Assembly (NCBI RefSeq): GCF_025148445.1
Contig: NZ_CP102270.1
Location: 2,219,001-2,283,000, forward strand
Direction of reading: 5' to 3'
DNA from: Eshraghiella crossota
GTDB taxonomy: Bacteria; Bacillota; Clostridia; Lachnospirales; Lachnospiraceae
DNA length: 64,000 nt
The translations under genes were made by a program, and so were the position numbers. The notes beneath the pieces were generated by a model. It worked only from the letters and a program-made list of their open reading frames with translations. It did no database searches and had not been told where the DNA came from. Numbering within the stretch: position 1 is the first letter of the stretch; each line of letters starts with the position of its first letter. Shown one piece after another: positions 59,477-64,000 of this stretch.

Positions 59477-60364
59477 TTACTTTCTCCCGAGAATCTCCCA
59501 TGTATCGTTCGTTACATCATATACATAGACGAGATTGTCGCATACGCCGTAATAACGCTCTCTTACAAATTGATCCTCTCTATCGGTTCCGAGAGCGAAC
59601 AACAGACAGGTTCGGCCTTCGATTATCTGCGTATCTCCGGTATATATAATCTTCATTCCACCTTCGACAGCATCCTTTACCTCATCAGTTTCAAGAAGAA
59701 TCTCTGTTGCAATTTGAACAGAACGCTCGTCAGGTATTTCTTCATATATTGAAAAATCGTATACCCCTGCAGTATCCTGCAGATGTCCGTTTTCCATTGT
59801 CAGCGACGGGCGGAAGTCGATGGTTCCGCCACCGTCAGTAACGGTAATTAAGACATTGGAGTATATCTCGCTAAGGTTACACCGCAGCAATAGTGGCACA
59901 CCGTTTTTTCCTTCATACAAAGGCTGAGTCCGATCTTCGGTATATTGACCATCTTCGGTTACACCTGAGGCATACACGGTTATTTTACCTTTGTCACAGG
60001 GCGGCACTATTGCGTAAAGTTCCTGCCCCTCGGTCATGTAAAGCGGTGCATACGCTAAGCCGGGATAGTTCTTTCCCGTTTGGCTGCTTTCATAATAGGT
60101 GCGCAGATCAATCTCTGAGCTCTCGCTGTCCACATAGCCGATAAAAGCAACGCCTGCTCCCGCGCTATGATAATTTATATTCTGTTGCAGTGCTGTTAAT
60201 GCATCGTCTTCTGTGTTTGAATCATCCGTGGCTTTGTCGGAGCCTCCATCGGGGATCCGACTTTCATCCTGGTATGATGGGGTTTTTTCGGGCAATACCG
60301 AACATCCACATAAAAAGCATGCAAGTAATGCTGCTGTACAAAACATCATAATTCTTCTTTTCAT
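59477..60364 (-). CDS. Lipoprotein of unknown function
   Basis: A 295-residue secreted lipoprotein. The start is the ATG at 60364 (MKRRIMMFCTAALL), five bases after GGAGG; an in-frame GTG overlaps that site. The lipobox is LLACFLCGC-SVLPEK. The acidic N-terminal linker is followed by a beta-rich body (YTEDRTQPLYEGKNGVPLLL, ITVTDGGGTIDFRPSLTMEN). The C-terminal part (CLLFALGTDREDQFVRERYY, YVYDVTNDTWEIL) resembles the small domains found in Clostridial stress lipoproteins. No enzyme motif was seen. It lies 17 bases before the small membrane protein. Confidence 0.75.
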   Translation of the reverse strand: MKRRIMMFCTAALLACFLCGCSVLPEKTPSYQDESRIPDGGSDKATDDSNTEDDALTALQQNINYHSAGAGVAFIGYVDSESSEIDLRTYYESSQTGKNYPGLAYAPLYMTEGQELYAIVPPCDKGKITVYASGVTEDGQYTEDRTQPLYEGKNGVPLLLRCNLSEIYSNVLITVTDGGGTIDFRPSLTMENGHLQDTAGVYDFSIYEEIPDERSVQIATEILLETDEVKDAVEGGMKIIYTGDTQIIEGRTCLLFALGTDREDQFVRERYYGVCDNLVYVYDVTNDTWEILGRK

Positions 60365-60414
60365 GTCGACCTCCACTTCTCATTATGAAATATTTTTGTG
60401 ACAATTTTGATAGG

Positions 60415-60498
60415 TCACCAAAGGAGATTTTTTCCTTTCGCATGTGCATTAAGCTTACCAACATCATTGGTATTCACTTTGCCATCACCATTAGTTAC
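60415..60498 (-). pseudogene. Out-of-frame dockerin-like repeat remnant
   Basis: Directly after the TAA of the dockerin-like gene, the -1 frame encodes TNGDGKVNTNDVGKLNAHAK followed by GKNLLW and a stop. This is a third EF-hand/dockerin half-repeat of different sequence type, ending in LLW like a natural C-terminus. It has no start codon or ribosome site of its own. It is either a remnant left by recombination at the gene's 3' end or the alternative end of a frameshifted product. Confidence 0.6.
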
Positions 60499-63400
60499 CA
60501 AAGCGGCTGTGTTTTGTTCACATGCTTGAGCAACCGGGAACAGTCCTTGATGTTGACAGCAGAATCCCCGTTTGTGTTCGCACATTTCAGCGCATAGGTA
60601 TTGGTCAGCAACTGGGTCTTGTTCACATGCTTGAGCAACCGGGAGCAATCCTTGATATTGACGACGCCGTCCCCGTTTACATCTCCATGTAGCCAAATCT
60701 CCGCGTTTTGGGTCTTCGTGCCGGTGGTCACACTCACCGTATACTCCCGGGTGACATGGTTTTTCTTCGACACCTTCATAGTGTAGGTGCCGGGAGTGAT
60801 GCCGGAAATGGTATAGGAGACGGAATTTCCCTTTACGGTGGTGTTATATGACGCCGAAGAAGAGCCACTCTTAAACAACTGCACCGTCACTGGGTCCGTG
60901 GTGGAATTATAACTCTTCACCGTGCCGCTGACAGAGCCGCTGGCGTTAGGGTCAAACACCTCATAGGAGCAATACACGTGCCAGATATGCCCGTCTGTAA
61001 AGTCCATATTATCCATCCATGAGTTTACATACTTTCCGTTCACCTTGAAATCTCTATTATTTTTCGGGTATACATGACCCAATTCTTCGCCGCCCTCAAA
61101 TCCAATCCGAAGATCAAGGGTATAATCTTTTCCGACCTCAAATTTGTCATATGTCCCCATTGGTTTGTAATCGGGTCCCAGCCATTGCATCGACAGCACC
61201 TTCATATTAGACGGCAGGCTTGTCGGTTTAGCATAGCCGGCAAAAACAGCGGGGCGGTCCCCCGCCTTAGGCTCCTGTATAAGGATATTGGTCCCGTATT
61301 CCTTTCCCTCGCTGTTCGGCTCCAACAGTCGGGAGGTCCGGTATTTCTGGGTTATCGGGGAATAGTCGTACCAATCGCCCTTATAGACCGTGCTGTATGT
61401 TTCCGCAGAGTCGAATATCCCGTTGGCTCTGTAGCCTGCGGGCAGGATCACCTTTACCGAAGCGTTTTCGGGGAGATAATAGCCAAAACCGGGCTCAACA
61501 TCGAAGTAGACATAACACATATCGTCATCGCCCAATTGACCGGCCTCTACACCGTAAGAGCCGTAGGCGGGATCGTATACCACCGTATTCTTGTAAGTAT
61601 ACTTTTTCGGCTCATTCGATACGAGCTCCGTAAAAAAGGTGTCGGTGCCGAGACGGAAGTTTTTGAGCGTGCCGCGCACATCGGTCAGCCTTCGCTTTGC
61701 CACAAGGCTGATAGATAGCTGTCGGTTAGAGCTGCCCTTGATGAGTTCTTTGTTTGTAACCTTTGTATTCTGCACATTCAGCTTAATTCCTTGGGATGAC
61801 AGCACAGACGACCCGCTGAATTCGTATCCGTGCCGTGCTCTTAAATAAAAGTCCATAACATACGCATCATCTATGGAACTATACTCCCACTCGGAGGGGA
61901 TACCATCCCACGGAATGTGATAGCATTCTGCCAATGTCTCCGAATGCATGGAAATCTTGTGGTTGGCGCTGGTTTCTTCGGTAAATTCGCCCCCCGCCTG
62001 CAGAAGCTTTACGTTATATATGTAGCGTTTACCGCCGACCTTATTGTCCATCTTCACATCAAAGTAGAGACGCTCATAATAAAGGGTTCCCGCATCTGTG
62101 AGTTCATAATCCTTCAGCAGATTCGTATATCTGAAAGTATCGTCGTCCGGATCGGTCGCCGACTTGCAGACCCAGTAGAACTCTATACTGTGTGTTCCGA
62201 TGCGGTCCACATAAAAGTCATACAAATAGGCGTCTTCATAGCCCACTTGCACACCCGGATTGCACAGGCGGCCGAAGAAATGGAATTCGATCCTTCCCGC
62301 GTCCTTCAGCTTTTGCATCCACTCGGGCATATACAGAATCTCCGCAGACATCTCATAGCCCAGACCCGCCTCCAGATCCCTTACGATATCGCCGTTCTTC
62401 ACCTCTTTGAGGTTGAGATTGAAACGTATCCGCGGTTTATCGTTGCCATGATTCAGAATCAGATCATAGCGGCCTGTGTTTTTGGTGTTTCCGGATATAT
62501 TCCATTCGCTGCCGATCTTGCCGATGCTCTTGTAATACTTAAACATCTTCACCGGGTCGGATTCGTTGTTGCTGCCGAAAAATCTCAATCCGTCGACTCC
62601 CAGATTTGCGGAGACGTTCAGCTCCTCCGCGTTGAGGATCTTGAAGTTATTCATATGGCAGCCCCACGGTGCGGCGTTAAACTTGGGGTTTGTGATATTA
62701 AGGTTAACACTCTTGGTGGTGTCGATGGTGAATGTGATTGTCTGGATCAGGGTATTCACATCTCTGTAGCTGTTGCCACAGGTAACACTCAGCGCAGTAT
62801 CCTCCAGAACCGATGTATTTTTCGCCACGATGGCATAGTCGGGGCTGGTTTTCTTAGGGGCATCCTTCGTGAAGATACCAAGCTTTCCGTTTCCAAGCAG
62901 CTCAAAGTTGCCACAGCCGTTCAGGCTTCCCTCCGACTGTGCCAGATCGATGACCGCGCCGGTCACACCATTTTGAGGACAGTAGGCAGTCTTATTCTTA
63001 TACCGGGTGCTATGGCGGAAGGTGACATAGGCGCCATTGGTCAGAATCATCTTCAGATCAACGCCGGGGGCATACAGGGCGGATAGATCCAGATCGTCGA
63101 ACAGAACCAGTGTCAGAGACCGACCCTCAAGCCCCGAAAGATCCAGAAAATCATTCTCGATACGCGTCCAATACTTAAGAATACCGTTATCGTATAACAC
63201 GACCCGCTGAAGATTTGTATCGCTCCTATAACTTTCGCGTAATCCCGAGTTAAGCCTGCAATCTTCCGGGTCTATAGCAATCGAACGACGGTCTACCTTG
63301 CCGTTTTTATAGAAAAAATAGCCGTAACCGTGGAGTATCTCCGTTCCCTCGACCAAATTGGTCAGTGCCGGATACCCTGTAGCAGAGGCTTGTGCTATCC

Positions 63401-63530
63401 CCTGGGTGGTACCGGTCTCCTCACCGCCGCTTTCAGCTCTGGCTGTCAACACGGAAAGCGGCAGTAAACCCACGATCATTATCAATGCGAGTAAAAAGCT
63501 GAGCCATTGATTTCGTTTACTTGTTTTCAT
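60495..63530 (-). CDS. Large secreted protein with dockerin-like C-terminus
   Basis: A 1011-residue secreted protein. Signal peptide 1-32 (LSFLLALIMIVGLLPLSVLT). The first ~380 residues look like a beta-solenoid or leucine-light repeat region (NLQRVVLYDNGILKYWTRIE, DLSGLEGRSLTLVLFDDLDL). A long middle of beta-rich modules follows. A carboxypeptidase-regulatory-like fold (~870-945, VQLFKSGSSSASYNTTVKGN, ISGITPGTYTMKVSKKNHVT) is next. The C-terminal ~65 residues are dockerin-like: GDVNGDGVVNIKDCSRLLKH, then NTNGDSAVNIKDCSRLLKHV. There is no sorting signal; attachment would be by a cohesin-type partner. GC is higher than in the core genome. The ligand is unknown. Confidence 0.85.
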   Translation of the reverse strand: MKTSKRNQWLSFLLALIMIVGLLPLSVLTARAESGGEETGTTQGIAQASATGYPALTNLVEGTEILHGYGYFFYKNGKVDRRSIAIDPEDCRLNSGLRESYRSDTNLQRVVLYDNGILKYWTRIENDFLDLSGLEGRSLTLVLFDDLDLSALYAPGVDLKMILTNGAYVTFRHSTRYKNKTAYCPQNGVTGAVIDLAQSEGSLNGCGNFELLGNGKLGIFTKDAPKKTSPDYAIVAKNTSVLEDTALSVTCGNSYRDVNTLIQTITFTIDTTKSVNLNITNPKFNAAPWGCHMNNFKILNAEELNVSANLGVDGLRFFGSNNESDPVKMFKYYKSIGKIGSEWNISGNTKNTGRYDLILNHGNDKPRIRFNLNLKEVKNGDIVRDLEAGLGYEMSAEILYMPEWMQKLKDAGRIEFHFFGRLCNPGVQVGYEDAYLYDFYVDRIGTHSIEFYWVCKSATDPDDDTFRYTNLLKDYELTDAGTLYYERLYFDVKMDNKVGGKRYIYNVKLLQAGGEFTEETSANHKISMHSETLAECYHIPWDGIPSEWEYSSIDDAYVMDFYLRARHGYEFSGSSVLSSQGIKLNVQNTKVTNKELIKGSSNRQLSISLVAKRRLTDVRGTLKNFRLGTDTFFTELVSNEPKKYTYKNTVVYDPAYGSYGVEAGQLGDDDMCYVYFDVEPGFGYYLPENASVKVILPAGYRANGIFDSAETYSTVYKGDWYDYSPITQKYRTSRLLEPNSEGKEYGTNILIQEPKAGDRPAVFAGYAKPTSLPSNMKVLSMQWLGPDYKPMGTYDKFEVGKDYTLDLRIGFEGGEELGHVYPKNNRDFKVNGKYVNSWMDNMDFTDGHIWHVYCSYEVFDPNASGSVSGTVKSYNSTTDPVTVQLFKSGSSSASYNTTVKGNSVSYTISGITPGTYTMKVSKKNHVTREYTVSVTTGTKTQNAEIWLHGDVNGDGVVNIKDCSRLLKHVNKTQLLTNTYALKCANTNGDSAVNIKDCSRLLKHVNKTQPLW
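60501..60690 (-). repeat. Direct DNA repeat encoding the two dockerin halves
   Basis: The two segments coding NIKDCSRLLKHVNKTQ are nearly identical at the DNA level (plus-strand CACATGCTTGAGCAACCGGG occurs twice, about 105 bases apart). This implies recent duplication or gene conversion, and a hot spot for deletion. Confidence 0.75.
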
Positions 63531-63602
63531 TTAATTTCCTCCTTTACAAAAATATAGATGTTTTTAGCCGAGTATCTTCGCAGGTTACTGCATAACATTA
63601 CC

Positions 63603-63640
63603 TTTCCAAAGAAAACCAATTGTTTGATTTTCTTTGGAAA
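63603..63640 (-). repeat. 13-bp perfect inverted repeat
   Basis: TTTCCAAAGAAAA (63603-63615) and TTTTCTTTGGAAA (63628-63640) flank a 12-base loop. It lies about 75 bases upstream of the dockerin-like gene and next to a terminator. It could be an operator for that gene or a second termination hairpin. Confidence 0.55.
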
Positions 63641-63678
63641 AGCAAAAGGGCGATGGCGGATGATTTCCGTCCCGCCCT
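63640..63678 (-). terminator. Terminator after the partial wall-protein gene
   Basis: On the minus strand GGGCG(GGA)CGG-AAATCAT-CCG(CCAT)CGCCC is followed by TTTTGCTTTT. It ends the transcript of the gene at the right edge. Confidence 0.75.
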
Positions 63679-63720
63679 CTGCTTAAATCCTTTGACTCGG
63701 TTTCCCGATATTATTGGTTA

Positions 63721-64000
63721 TTAGTTATTTGCTCTCTTTTTGCGAGAATACAGTGTTGTTCCCGTAAGTGAAGCAGCGGATACAAGCAACAGTGTAATCC
63801 AAAGAGCCTTCATACTGTTGTCACCGGCCTTAGGTGCCTCGGAATCCTGTGGCGCCGGAGGAGTTACAGGCTTCTTTGCGCTATAGCTGTTGGTGAATCC
63901 GATTTCTTCGAGCGGATTGTTGTACTCCATCTCGTTGTTCTGGTCGAACTTGAGGAAAGACCAGTCTCGGATGCTTTCGTAGCTGTCGGCAAACACCGGA
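63721..64000 (-). CDS. C-terminus of a wall-anchored surface protein, partial
   Basis: The last ~93 residues of a protein whose start lies beyond the right edge; the frame is open to base 64000. It ends with a proline-rich stretch (KKPVTPPAPQDSEAPKAGDN), a hydrophobic segment (ALWITLLLVSAASLTGTTLY) and SRKKRANN. PKAGD replaces the usual LPXTG, resembling the PKTGD/PQTGD signals of Clostridial sortases. It shares the class of anchor with the giant protein at 50786. Catalytic domains, if any, are outside the window. Confidence 0.8.
   Translation of the reverse strand, partial: PVFADSYESIRDWSFLKFDQNNEMEYNNPLEEIGFTNSYSAKKPVTPPAPQDSEAPKAGDNSMKALWITLLLVSAASLTGTTLYSRKKRANN

Noticed and set aside
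61917-63086. A 389-codon plus-strand frame
   Set aside because: Antisense to the dockerin-like gene; no recognisable domain and no ribosome site.

Overview
The window is chromosomal DNA of a low-to-mid GC, flagellated, probably spore-forming member of the Clostridia. It most resembles a Lachnospiraceae genome of the Roseburia/Lachnospira/Agathobacter type. The evidence is a Bacillus-like comFC-yvyF-flgM-flgN-flgK-flgL-fliW-csrA-flaG-fliD-fliS gene order, an mbl-flhO-flhP-like cluster near spoIIID, TTG/GTG starts behind strong GGAGG ribosome sites, and gut-Clostridia surface proteins. The species cannot be named from sequence alone. No tRNA, rRNA, CRISPR array, insertion sequence or integrase was recognised.

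Layout. (1) 1-7.3 kb, minus strand: the core operons rpmG-secE-nusG-rplK-rplA, then rplJ-rplL, then rpoB (cut by the left edge). Each block has its own regulation: two near-identical L1-type RNA hairpins before rplK and rplA, an L10 leader with promoter and attenuator before rplJ, and a terminator followed by a strong promoter before rpoB. (2) 7.4-9.3 kb: a stand-alone FliD-like gene (plus strand) converging on a small sigma-70-region-4 protein. (3) 9.3-25.5 kb, minus: the late flagellar cluster (recD2-comF-yvyF-GGDEF-flgM-flgN-flgK-flgK-flgL-fliW-csrA-flaG-fliD-fliS-fliT-like-CgeB glycosyltransferase). FlgM, FliW/CsrA and the export chaperones make this the timing module of filament assembly. 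(4) 25.5-28.7 kb: mbl-flhO-flhP-rod-binding protein behind a sigma-A-type and a near-perfect sigma-28-type promoter. (5) 28.7-32.5 kb: an HTH-trkA-trkH potassium uptake operon divergent from spoIIID. (6) 32.5-40.4 kb: a seven-gene cell-surface polysaccharide operon framed by two paralogous initiating sugar-phosphate transferases, with CDP-sugar genes and an LCP ligase. (7) 40.5-48.2 kb: an ABC-F ATPase, an ArsB/CitT-like permease, a degenerate GGDEF-EAL protein, and a TrpXYZ-like ABC importer whose leader can fold as a compact three-way junction.

(8) 48.2-64 kb, all minus strand: an accessory envelope region. It holds three poorly known small or cytoplasmic proteins, a YdjI/YdjG/YdjH-like SPFH, zinc-ribbon and TPM cassette without a neighbouring PspA, a lipoprotein, and several secreted proteins. 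The secreted proteins include a 1294-residue, extraordinarily cysteine-rich protein with a strong internal GC shift, a protein with a dockerin-like C-terminus followed by an out-of-frame third EF-hand repeat, and the end of another wall protein. Two of these end in PQAGD or PKAGD sorting signals rather than LPXTG.

The observations most worth following are: the twin L1 sites; CsrA-type hairpins on the ribosome sites of flaG and the orphan FliD-like gene; the apparent AUA start of comF; the sigma-28 promoter in front of an MreB homologue; the unassigned leader of the ABC importer; and the mosaic, cysteine-rich surface protein next to the SPFH/zinc-ribbon cassette.
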